Source: Heterostelium album PN500
Lineage: Eukaryota > Evosea > Eumycetozoa > Acytosteliales > Acytosteliaceae
Assembly (NCBI RefSeq): GCF_000004825.1
Contig: NW_008805077.1
Span: 248,001-312,000 of the forward strand
Length of the DNA: 64,000 nt
Reading direction: 5' to 3'
In this document: positions 33,301 to 42,949 of the stretch, piece by piece
Position numbering within the stretch: position 1 is the first letter of the stretch
Layout: every line of letters starts with the position of its first letter
Notes under the pieces: model-generated
Database searches by the model: none
Told to the model about the DNA's origin: nothing
What the model saw: the letters and a program-made list of their open reading frames with translations, nothing else
Program-made: the position numbers and the translations under genes

Positions 33301-33467
33301 GTAATAAGACTAAAGTTAGCAAACCAACCACACCTGTTACAACCACAAAGCAAATCACAAAGAAATCAACAAACAATAACAATTCATTTGATATCAAATT
33401 GGTCGGTGCTGGTGCTGTCATTTTAGTATTAATACTTGCAATCCTCTTTAAATTCATTCTCAATTGA
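30316..33467 (+). CDS. eIF4E-like cap-binding protein with long disordered region and C-terminal membrane anchor
   Basis: Five exons: 30316-30819, 30929-31045, 31141-31254, 31331-31477 and 31572-33467; 925 residues. Residues 1-100 are acidic and carry two near-copies of LEDGEIVE. Residues about 120-300 are an eIF4E fold: TWVLWYDN (Trp126, Trp129), SIFKDGIEPAWESAKNKDGG (Trp196, Glu197, equivalents of the cap-binding Trp102/Glu103) and FRSWGLSISLWNSD (Trp262, equivalent of Trp166). The Trp56 position is Tyr154, as in class II (4EHP) proteins. Then come about 600 low-complexity residues with three spaced copies of NAWSTGLLLPK-like sequence, and a single hydrophobic span at about 904-921 ending KFILN, i.e. 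a tail anchor. It probably binds mRNA caps at the ER or outer mitochondrial membrane and may repress or localise translation; that role is inference. Confidence 0.82.
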
Positions 33468-33677
33468 GAGATAACAACAACAACAACAACATCACAAAAT
33501 ATATTAAGAAACTAAACAAAAACAAAATAACAAATCAAACAATATCAAATCAATATCATATATTTACTAAACTATTAATTAATTAGTTATAACTTTATTA
33601 TTAATTTTAATAAAACATTTAACATTTATTTTTTTTAATTAAAAAAAAAACAAAAGACAAAGAGTGATTTGTTTTGT

Positions 33678-34039
33678 TTAGTTTGCCAAGAAATGTTCAA
33701 TTGCAATTGATAACTTCTCTACTGGTTCAATGTTAAAGTTAAATTGATAGGCTTGCCAACCAAATGTTTTAGCTGCATTGATATTGTCTATTTTATCATC
33801 GATGAACAACACCTTTGATTTATCTGAAAGTTGTAGAGCTTTGTTGTTGTGTGTAGATTCATACTTGCACATTATATCCCAACAACTTTGGAATATCTCT
33901 TGTTGTGGTTTATAATAACCGACTTGATATGAAACAACCAGTTTCTCTTTATCTGGGAATGCTGCTTTAAACAAAGCTTCACTATCATAAATATAATTGA
34001 ACCAATCTTTACCATGATTTGATAATATATATGTACTAC

Positions 34040-34073
<34 letters not shown>

Positions 34074-34451
34074 TATTAATATATTAAAATAATAATAATA
34101 ATAATAGTTATTTATAATTATTTACCTTATTGATCTATGATGTAGATCGAATGCAACTTGTAAAGGTGGTTTGAATGCATAGAGCTCTTGTTTGGTATGT
34201 AGCATGAATTGCTCGATCAATTGTTGATCGGATGGAATGTCTAGTTGCTTTACAAAGTCTTCAAAGTATTGACGGTCTGTATAGGTTGCATCCACTCTGA
34301 TTCTTGACCATAGTTGTTTGTTTAGGAGTAACTCTGCCTGAGCAGACTTCTCAGGATAATGAGTAGCGACATGATTCTTCACGAATGAATATTTCATATC
34401 ACTACCTACAACACCTCCACAATCAAAAACAACAAACTTATTACTATTCAT
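33678..34451 (-). CDS. HAD-superfamily hydrolase (subfamily IA, YihX-like)
   Basis: Two exons on the minus strand, 34451-34126 and 34035-33678; 227 residues. Motif I is VVFDCGGVVG, with nucleophile Asp10 and Gly in place of the second Asp, as in the DLGNV/DLGGV group. The cap region is helical. Motif II is YILSNHGKDW, motif III the Lys in GYYKPQQEIF, and motif IV VLFIDDKIDN. Probably a cytosolic phosphatase acting on small phosphorylated metabolites; the substrate cannot be told. The 90-bp intron contains a TAA/AAT repeat. It is followed on the same strand by no close partner and converges on the eIF4E-like gene 210 bp away. Confidence 0.78.
34041..34072. repeat. (AAT)n microsatellite in intron
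   Basis: About eleven trinucleotide units inside the intron of the HAD hydrolase gene. Confidence 0.85.
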
Positions 34452-34598
34452 AGCTTTAAAGTTTTAATAATATATATATTTATAAGTAACTATATGTTAT
34501 AAAATTTTAAAATAAAGTATTAATCATGAATGTTGCTCAAAATGCGGGGTTGATTGTTTTGAACTTTACCAATTTGTTATAATTATATTTATTTAATT

Positions 34599-36116
34599 TT
34601 AATGATAACTATGATATTTATGATGATTATGATGTCTCTTCTTTATGATATATATAATTAATACTAATAGCAGTAAACCAGCTATAGAACCAACGATGAT
34701 ACCTGCAATTGCACCTGGACTAAGTCTACCTTTGGTGGGACAAGAGATTGCAGTGATATCATAGTTACCAGTGAATTTACATCCGGCTCTACCACCGTTC
34801 GAACATGAAACTAAACTATCGGTATCGGAGGTGATGTCGTTGATTGCAATATCAGAGTTATCACAGAAGATAGGATTGGTGGTGCCGTTGATTAGATTTT
34901 TTGAAAAGGTTACTCCGTCGATCGAGTTGGATGCTACGTTGTCGATGTATAGCGCACTACCAGTGCCGTCCGGACCAACAGAGTTACCGGTGACGGTGGT
35001 ATTGGTAAGGCTAAGAGTTTGTGCATCGTAGATGTAAATGGCACCACCCGATTGCTGTGCGTAGTTCGCTGCGATAATACAGTCTGTAATGAACAGTGAA
35101 CCGTGGTTACATACGATGCCACCACCAAATGCCGATGCAAAGTTATTGATAATGAGAGTATCGGTCATTATGAGGGTGTCGATCGAGTTGAAGGAGATCG
35201 GTGCACTTCCAACGTTGTGCGAAATCAACGAGTTGTAGATTTGAACAAAGTTCTCAAACAGTAACATTATACCGCCTACCATTGGATCTACTACTCTCTG
35301 GACAGAGTTGTTGGTGAGAGTCATGTTATTGATAATCACATGATCATTGTTGCTCAATTTCAAGATGGAGCTACCTCCGACGACGTTGGAATCGATGAGG
35401 ACATTGTTCATTTTAAGCGTTCCATTCACTACGTAGATGATACCGTTGAAACCTTGATTCTCAACGATGCTGCTATTGGTGATTGTCAGATGACAGACAT
35501 TGGTGGTAAAGAAAACCGTTCCGTAAGTACCAGAGTTGTTGGTGAACGTTGAGTTGGAAAAGGTGATTGAGGAAGAATTCAGAGTTGACTGGAGAGATAC
35601 GACACCACCGTAGTAAGCATTGCAATTGGAAACAACGACATTCTCCAAAAGTAAAATAGTATTGGAATAGTTAGTAGTTATATAGATGACACCACCGTAG
35701 ACACCGTGGAATCCAGAGCCATTGACAATGTTTAGGTATTGGAGGGTTAGGACGACGTCACCTTGTTTCTGCTGGCTATCCATTATGCTGAAGAGCAAAC
35801 CATTCTGCGCAAGATCGATAGTGGCATAGGTATTTGGATCACCTTGTACAGTGAGTGTTATGTTTACCAAGTTGATGTTTGTGTTGTTTGGACCGGTGTA
35901 TGTGTAATTTCCCAAATCCAGCAGGATATTAGTTGCGTTGGTGGCACTCAGAGCAACAGCGATATTAGGACAAGCATTTTCTGTTGTGTTACCACATGGC
36001 ATAGTGTATTGCGCGATATTTGGATTCAAAATAAACAGTGTTTCCGGCTCTACTTGTGCCTGTACAAGTGTTGAAACACCAAATAATAAAAATAATGAAA
36101 ATATTAAATTAATCAT
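34599..36116 (-). CDS. secretory-pathway beta-helix membrane glycoprotein
   Basis: Single exon, 505 residues. Signal peptide about 1-20 (LIFSLFLLFGVSTLVQAQ). The ectodomain repeats short hydrophobic strands with Asn ladders and motifs such as GGVIYI, GGVVSL, GGGIVC and SGGAIYIYD, typical of right-handed parallel beta-helices (pectin-lyase-like, also seen in polymorphic outer-membrane-type domains). Many NxS/T sites predict N-glycosylation, and cysteines occur at both ends. A transmembrane span lies at about 463-486 (GAIAGIIVGSIAGLLLLVLI), then a short basic tail of KK and many His (KRHHNHHKYHSYH). The position is a type I surface protein. Such proteins are often expanded in dictyostelids; none of the catalytic residues of pectate lyases can be recognised, so an adhesion or recognition role is only a guess. 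Confidence 0.72.
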   Translation of the reverse strand: MINLIFSLFLLFGVSTLVQAQVEPETLFILNPNIAQYTMPCGNTTENACPNIAVALSATNATNILLDLGNYTYTGPNNTNINLVNITLTVQGDPNTYATIDLAQNGLLFSIMDSQQKQGDVVLTLQYLNIVNGSGFHGVYGGVIYITTNYSNTILLLENVVVSNCNAYYGGVVSLQSTLNSSSITFSNSTFTNNSGTYGTVFFTTNVCHLTITNSSIVENQGFNGIIYVVNGTLKMNNVLIDSNVVGGSSILKLSNNDHVIINNMTLTNNSVQRVVDPMVGGIMLLFENFVQIYNSLISHNVGSAPISFNSIDTLIMTDTLIINNFASAFGGGIVCNHGSLFITDCIIAANYAQQSGGAIYIYDAQTLSLTNTTVTGNSVGPDGTGSALYIDNVASNSIDGVTFSKNLINGTTNPIFCDNSDIAINDITSDTDSLVSCSNGGRAGCKFTGNYDITAISCPTKGRLSPGAIAGIIVGSIAGLLLLVLIIYIIKKRHHNHHKYHSYH

Positions 36117-36164
36117 TTTGCAAAAATATATATTATAATTATCTTATTAACTTCTTCTTAGTCA

Positions 36165-36345
36165 TTAATCTTTGTTTAAAATAGTACTCAACTCTTTAAT
36201 TAATCTTATCTCGTTCCACTGATCAGATATTTTCTGAAATATCTAGGAGAAATTTAATTTTTTAAAATCAACAGATATTATCAAAACTAATAATGATGAT
36301 ATTTACTTGAGTAATACAGAAATGAAAATTTGATGTGATATTTGT
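36165..36345 (-). other. possible exons of a small unrecognised gene
   Basis: On the minus strand, 36345-36307 (after TTAAAG, before GTAAAT) reads TNITSNFHFCITQ. It joins in phase to 36242-36165 (after TCCTAG), which reads IFQKISDQWNEIRLIKELST followed by ILNKD and stop. Composition is unlike random AT-rich DNA. The first exon and ATG were not found. It may be real or chance; there is no homology I recognise. Confidence 0.25.
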
Positions 36346-36638
36346 CTTTAATTAGCGAGAAAAAAGCTCCACATCTTAAATAGGTATAAGAATGATTTCA
36401 GATAGATTGTCAAAAGAAAAATAAAAATTATAATGATGAGAATGAATATAAAATAGTTAGTTAAATCGATGACTACATGTTTTTTAACATTTGTATGAAT
36501 CAAATTAACAGTCTACCGTTTTTTTTTTTTTAAGGATTAAGATTAGATATTAAGTTTTTAATAGGGAAGATAAGATAAAACTCAACAGTCATCATGATGT
36601 AATGTACAGATTATTTATTAATTGATCAAAAAGAAAAG

Positions 36639-37202
36639 TTATTCGGTTGATGATGACGAAGAATCAGTTTGAAGATTTTTTAGTTTCATGGTATCGTTGA
36701 TATTGCGGGCAACTATATAGCCTTTCTTCACCGGTGATTTATTGTGATGGCTATTAGGATTGGTTGGTGGTGCTGATGTTATTTTTCTTATTAGCTGTTC
36801 TTTCTGATTGAAATAATCTATCTTTTCTTTTCGGGCTTCCTCCTTTTGTTGTAAATCGTGAATTTGCATCTCCAGTTGCTTTATATATTCATATTCATTC
36901 ATGGTAATTGGTGTTGTACTGTCGTTTGATGGTATTGAGCAGGTATTATTTTCTGATTTAAAACTTGCGCTCTTTAAGCTAGTATCGACTTTGTTGTTGT
37001 TGTTGCCACTGTTACATAGATAGCATTTCGAGATTGTCTTAAGTTGTTCCTCCAACTGAGTAATTTTCTGTATATATTCATATTCTCTGATAAGTAGATT
37101 GATATTTTCCTCTTTCAATGTCTTGATCTTCTTTCTCTCTAGTTCTAGGTCATTGTTGACGTCATCTAAATCTTTCTTTAACTGTTGAAGTACATTTGTC
37201 AT
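36639..37202 (-). CDS. coiled-coil protein
   Basis: Single exon, 187 residues from the ATG at 37202. Heptad-rich helices at about 3-55 (QQLKKDLDDVNNDLELERKK) and 100-140 (YIKQLEMQIHDLQQKEEARK) flank a Ser/Asn linker with a CYLC pair. The C-terminal 50 residues are basic then Ser-rich (KKGYIVARN, then TDSSSSSTE). No motor, kinase or zinc-finger domain is evident. It may be a scaffold or cytoskeleton-associated protein. Function unknown. Confidence 0.6.
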   Translation of the reverse strand: MTNVLQQLKKDLDDVNNDLELERKKIKTLKEENINLLIREYEYIQKITQLEEQLKTISKCYLCNSGNNNNKVDTSLKSASFKSENNTCSIPSNDSTTPITMNEYEYIKQLEMQIHDLQQKEEARKEKIDYFNQKEQLIRKITSAPPTNPNSHHNKSPVKKGYIVARNINDTMKLKNLQTDSSSSSTE

Positions 37203-38092
37203 TTTATACACTCATATAATAACCAATTAAACAACAGTCTATAATTATAAATTATTGATTTAGTTTTATATCTATCTATATATTTATATAGTAGTGAACA
37301 AAGTTTAGTGATTTTTGTTTTGATTAACTATAAAATTTTATATATTTTTTATATATTTAAAAGGTTCTTAAGTTTTTTTTTTCTTTTTCTTTTTTGTTTT
37401 TTTCTGCTAAGCAGAAGCAGAAGGATGTTAATAAAAAAAAAAAAAAAAGATTCAAATGACAGAACTACATTTTTTTCAGATAATTACTAATTTTTAAATA
37501 TTAATAAATAACAATTAGATACATGTATATCACACATAGGTAGACGAAGTTTAATAGTTCATTTTTTTATTGTTTCACAAATAATACTTTACTTTATCAC
37601 AGTTACTTTAGACTATTTCTACCTTTTTGTACTTTTTTTGTTTTAGTGATTACAAAGTACAAAATCATTCAATCTAATATGTTTTGCAATGTATTCACTT
37701 AAAGTTTCGTCTATTGATCAGTATGGTGACTTTATATACACACGTGTTTCGATACATCTATATATCTTCTCTTGCTAGTTTAATCTTAAATATATACAAC
37801 ACCCTCATCATTATAATTATAATGATCGATAGCCTATATATTAGAAACGGTTTGTTGTGTTGCTTTCTATTCCGTCGAATACCACACCATCATATCCATT
37901 GTCAATCAAGTATGTTTGTCTCTATCATCTTCACCATAATAATACAAATTTTCATTGTTGTCGGTCCTCGTAATCCTCATATATCGCCATTATCATCAGA
38001 CATAAGAATATCAATAATTGTTTCAATAAAATATCATATAATTTAATGAATTAGTGATTCACAGACATTAGCAATTTCAAGTAATTTTGTAT
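37203..38092. other. intergenic region
   Basis: About 890 bp of AT-rich DNA with a T/C-rich tract near 37370-37405 and an A16 run near 37433-37448. Open frames near 37684-38046 are short and of mixed AT-rich composition. No feature supported. Confidence 0.45.
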
Positions 38093-39970
38093 TTATTGTA
38101 GATTGTTTAAAATTTGATCAAGTTTCGAGTGATGAAATATTCTGGCAATTAATCTTCTGGAGCATTCACCATACATCACATAATAATTATCATCCAACTT
38201 TCTAATAGTTCTTATATTAAACATCTCAAATTTAACAATGAGATTGGTGATCGATTTGATAGTGTTTGAAATGCTTATATTAATTTCAGATTGTTTGTCA
38301 AAGACAAGAGTATTGAGTGATGATGGTATCAAATGTAATATATCATTGAGATCATTGTTACCAATATTCAGATATTCGATGGTGTTTGGTAGTTTAACAA
38401 TTTTAGGTGGTCCATCTTTGAATGTTGGAAGATGTAGCTCTCTTAATGAACACAATGAGTGATCAATAGTATCTTCTCTACCAAATTCGATTGTACTATC
38501 CTTTAAATCTGTCAAAATAAAAGATAATTTGATTTTTCCAAAACCAGTTGGAAGAGTTATCTTTGGTTCTCTTGATTCTCCACGAATTATCAATTCATCG
38601 ATCTTGATGTTTGATGGAATCAATTTAATAATATTATTTTCACATTCCATAAATTCCAAGTGATATTTCTTAGTTTCTGGATATATTTCATTGATATTAT
38701 ATTGACAATCAAGATATATTGATTTCAATGATGTTGGCATTGTTCCTCTCAATGCCGTTCCTCTCAATGTAAAATAGAATGTTTTTAGAGTTGGTGGTAG
38801 GTAGTTGACATTGAATATAGTGTTATCGTGGCCAACTTCATGGAAAATATAAATTGAAAGTGATTGAAGATTGGAAAGTGATGATATTGCTTGTAACCAT
38901 GAAATTGGTAAAAATGATTTGCCTGAATATTGTAAATCTTCGAGGTTTGTTTCTACAGGTTCTACTGGTGGATTAAAACTATCAATTGATAAATATTCAA
39001 GAGACGATGGTAATACACCTGGCTGAATATCATATTGAAATCCAAAGCTGCTTCCAAATGAAAATTCGCGCAGACCATCCGGGAGTACGCCCGGTTTAAT
39101 TTCGAAACCATAGAAACTGAGTGATAGTCTTTTTAAACCAACTGGAAGTATACCTGGTAGAATTTCATGTTGGTATTTGAAAAGAGATAGTACACGTAAA
39201 CCAACTGGCAGTACACCTGCTTGAATTAGATGTTGATAGTTGTTCAAATAAAGTTTGTGCAAACCAACTGGAAGTACGCCTGGTAGAATCTCTTGTTTGA
39301 AAAATCTGTCTTCAAAATTTATGATCTCTAATGTATTGGGAAGTGATCCTTTAAAAAGTGGTTCATTGAAATTGTTAAATATAATAGATTTGATTGACTT
39401 TGGTAATCCATACTTCAATGTGTTGCATCCATTCAACACTGTTACTGATTGTGATTCTAATATTAATCTATAGAGATACTCTTGATCAGCTTCTAAATCA
39501 TATTTAGTCGTAACATAGACTGTTGTAACATTACTAGGAATACTTTTGAGACATCTAAGATCATCTTTGATCATTTTAAAATTAAAATAGTCAGGTTCAT
39601 AGTAATATGATAAGTATCAATAGAATATATTTAAAATTTAACGATATTTACCATATTGATAATCGTAAATATGATATTTGTTGTAACCAATAACGAGTGT
39701 AAAATCAATCTTTGATTGAATTGATTTCATAAAGATATTGTTATATGATGGTAATTTGAAATGATTATGATTTTGATTGATATCATTGGTGTTAACTGAA
39801 AATATGTTGATATTATCAGTGTTGAATATTAAATATTTATCTCTATCGTTGTACCATCTCTTACAAACTAAACTGAAACAAATGATATCAATGTTATCCT
39901 TCAAAAAACTAACTATTTTATTTAATATTAAATGTGAAAGATTTACTATTTTATCTGTTTGATTATTCAT
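38093..39970 (-). CDS. F-box/FNIP-repeat protein, type A (copy 2)
   Basis: Exon 1 39970-39652 (319 nt), exon 2 39564-38093; intron 87 bp with the family's CAAAG acceptor; 596 residues. N-terminal F-box (ICFSLVCKRWYNDRDKYLIF). A linker contains YLYRLILESQSVTVLNGCNT. Six or more FNIP repeats have the core ILPGVLPVGL-x-x-L and are very even in spacing. A second, less regular solenoid follows, then the tail IRKLDDNYYVMYGE...IFHHSKLDQIL. Predicted SCF adaptor. Closest in the window to the type-A copy at 10362-12226. One repeat reads LPGILPVGL, otherwise the solenoid is intact. Confidence 0.85.
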
Positions 39971-40144
39971 TTTAGGTCAGTGTTTTTTTATCAACCTACT
40001 TGAAGAGGAGGTGTTAATTTTAAAAAAAAAAATGTAAAATTAAAATTAATTCTTTTCACTTTTTATGATCACATCTTGAAAAGATTATTTATTATTACAT
40101 TAAATATATAAATAGAAATATGTAGTTATTAAAGATTATAAAAT

Positions 40145-40235
40145 ATAGATAAAATATGTGTTATGATTTGTGTAGAGAATGGGAAGATATCTATCTTTTT
40201 AATACTGATCATATGCAAAATAATGCTATTTGAAA
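40145..40235 (+). pseudogene. relic of a type-A F-box exon
   Basis: One frame reads CYDLCREWEDIYLFNTDHMQ, which resembles the family F-box sequence CFSLVCKRWYNDRDKYLLFNTD with short losses. It is flanked by non-coding DNA and has no FNIP repeats behind it. Probably a decayed fragment of a duplicated FNIP gene; the match is short. Confidence 0.3.
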
Positions 40236-40329
40236 CTTTACAGGAGCTAAGGGTTTATTTATTTTAAAATTTACAATTTATATTAATTGTTACTAAAATT
40301 AAAGTTCTTTTTTAGAATATACATGTTCT

Positions 40330-41725
40330 TTATATATTAGTAATTGCCAAAGCATGTGTAGCAATACCACACATATTAACACCTCTTTGAATTCTGAAAA
40401 ATCCTATAAACATATAAAAATTAGTATTTTGAAACAAACTTTAATTATATTAAATGAATAGTCTTCGAATTACCTTTTTCACCCCATCCTGTTCCCCATG
40501 AATTCTTTCCCTATAAATATTATAAATTAGATAAATATTATAAGTTTCTTTATAAATTTTGCTAATAATATTTAAAACAAATTAATTTACCTTAAAGTAT
40601 TTAACACCATTTGTTGTACCATATCCAACTAAAACAACGGCATGGTTTGTTTTAGTTTTTGAACACTCTGTTGTTTTAATGATTCCTTTTTTATAATTCA
40701 TAAATTGAGGTGCGTTACAATCAAAACTAATGCTTACGGGTGCAAATCTCAGACTTTGGGTAATTTGGAACTCTTTTCCATTGGGTATTAATTTAAAATC
40801 TTTGATTTTTGCAGCAACCTTGTTTGAATTGAACTGACATTCTCCTTGCTCGTCTGTGTATGGATAGGTAGCTTCAGAATTGATACCTCGGTTTTTGATA
40901 TACTTGAAACAATTTAAAGGGAATCCTCCTTTACATGTTGCACCCTCTAAATATTTTAAAAAATAAATATATTAAAATCTATTTTAAAATTTCAAATATA
41001 TATATCTTACTAGTACAATCAAGTAGATTTTGTTCAGAGAGATCTGCTTTTCTATCGAATTTGATTGATAATTTGGCTTCCAGAACTCCAACAACAGCAA
41101 AAGCAAAACAACTTGCACATGTACCTTGATCTCTTACGACAGTGTGTGATGACCAATCAACTGATGCTGGCATTTGTGCTTCTATTGCTTCCACTTCTTC
41201 AATATTCTCTACCTCTTCAACTTCATTGGTTGATAAGATCTTTCTTCCACCAATTGATAGTATTCCACCAGATGTATGATCGGCACCGTGTTTATCATCT
41301 TTATTGCATCCACAGTCATTTTCATCACTATCGTCATGAGGTGCATCGTTAGGATCAACTGAAGAAAGTATAAGATCTTTAAATTCATCTAAAGTCAAAT
41401 CCGAGAATTTATTCACACCCATTTCTAATCTTGCTTCTTCCGCTTCAGCTTTCTTGACAGGATCTTCATGATGATCACATCCACAATCTCTTTTACTTTC
41501 AGCATTGAAACGGTTGATATAAATCAGATTATCTTTGAAATTCTTGAATCTTTTGATGAATTCTTCATTTGTGTAGGATTTTCCATTTTCGACCATCCAT
41601 TGTCTGAATTGATCTTGATAATCCTTCTCTGTCAGTGGAGTTGATTCAATATCCAATTCATTGGAATTAGCTACAATATATAGAGAGAATAAAACTAATA
41701 TTAATAAACTAAATATAGTTTTCAT
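40330..41725 (-). CDS. papain-family (C1A) cysteine protease
   Basis: Four exons on the minus strand: 41725-41011, 40946-40591, 40510-40474 and 40403-40330; 393 residues. Signal peptide about 1-20, an I29-type inhibitory propeptide (RFKNFKDNLIYINRFN, EMGVNKFSDLTLDEF), then the mature enzyme from about residue 185 (PASVDW). The catalytic triad is complete: Cys206 in RDQGTCASCFAFA (Phe replaces the usual Trp after Cys), His340 in TNHAVVLVGYG and Asn360 in KNSWGTGWG. The propeptide carries two acidic, Cys/His-rich inserts (CGCDHHEDP and CGCNKDDKHGADH) that are not part of the standard fold. A lysosomal or secreted protease. Exon phases all agree. Confidence 0.85.
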
Positions 41726-42789
41726 TATTTATTTTATAAATATAAAAATTATATAATGAATGAAATATTATTTAGGTTTATAAATAAATAATGATCGAAA
41801 TATTTATATTAAATTGTATAGTACAATCATTAAGTTAAAACCTCTTAATTGTACAGATTTAATAAAATTATTAAATGAAATCTTGAGATCGATAGATAAT
41901 TTGATTAAACCCCAATCTGAAGGTGAAGGTATTTTTTTTTTTTTTTTGAAAAGTCAGATTACTGCAATCGTTCTATATAATATATATATATATAGTATAC
42001 ATACTTAATCTAGATATATTCTTAAACTAGATATTACTCGCTTTAGTCACTAATTCAACATTATAATTTTTTTAATTTGTGTTAATACCTTTTATTAAAT
42101 GTGGTGAAAATGGCAATTAATTAACACTCTTTAACACAAAATTTTTTTATCTTCGCGATGTTTTAATTATTGGCGTTAAATACAACCAGTTTTCACAAAT
42201 GATTTACAACAAGAGAATAAAATAACTATGATTACCAATATATATATATATATAAATTATACAATTATTGAGAAATAATGCATTTCTTTCTGTCTTCTTG
42301 TTGATCTAAGTTGAAGCGATAATACCCTCTACAAATATATTTTGTGATCGCACGAATAACGTACTTGAATGTAGTATATAATTGGATGATCATATTGAGG
42401 TGAGATTCTTTCTAATAATAATTATGATCATTCTCAAAATATATTGGAAAGATGATTATTTGTCCAAACTTTATAATTCTTTGATTTCTTTTATTTCTAT
42501 GTTTGTTGTATTAAACAACATATTGATTGAATTATATCTATTTCTTAACTACTAATTCTTTAACAGTTATTAATCACAAGTGCTAAGTAATGAATATCAT
42601 CATGTCACCCCACCACAAAAATTAAATTAAAATTTTTAGAAAAAAAACAAAAAAACTAGGAGTTAGAGTAACGTTGTTTTTTAATAAGAACATGTTTGTT
42701 TAGTAAAATAAGATATATAAAGTAACCTTTTACCAGTTCAGATTCGTTGGGCTTGTAGGTTTGAAAAATACAAAAAAAACAGAGAACTT
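41726..42789. other. intergenic region
   Basis: AT-rich DNA with TA repeats (near 41980 and 42240) and a T16 run near 41932. No gene is seen; a short open frame near 41814-42008 has random composition. Confidence 0.45.
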
Positions 42790-42930
42790 ACATCGCACAA
42801 TAAATAATTATCGTCCAACTTTCAAATTGTTTGTCTATCAAATAGTCCAAATTTATGTATGAGATTGGTGATCGATTAGTTAGTGTTTGGAATGCTGATA
42901 TTGATTTTAGATTGGAGTTGTTTGTTAACA
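42790..42930 (-). pseudogene. relic of a type-A FNIP gene 3' end
   Basis: The minus strand carries ISIPNT-like and TITNLI-like sequence followed by ESWTIIIYCAM in the wrong register. At the DNA level it closely follows the last 130 bp of the type-A FNIP genes (AGCATTCCAAACACTA and AAAGTTGGACGATAATTATT), with stops and indels. No repeats remain upstream, so it is a fragment. Confidence 0.55.
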
Positions 42931-42949
42931 TTTTTTTTTTATTATTATT

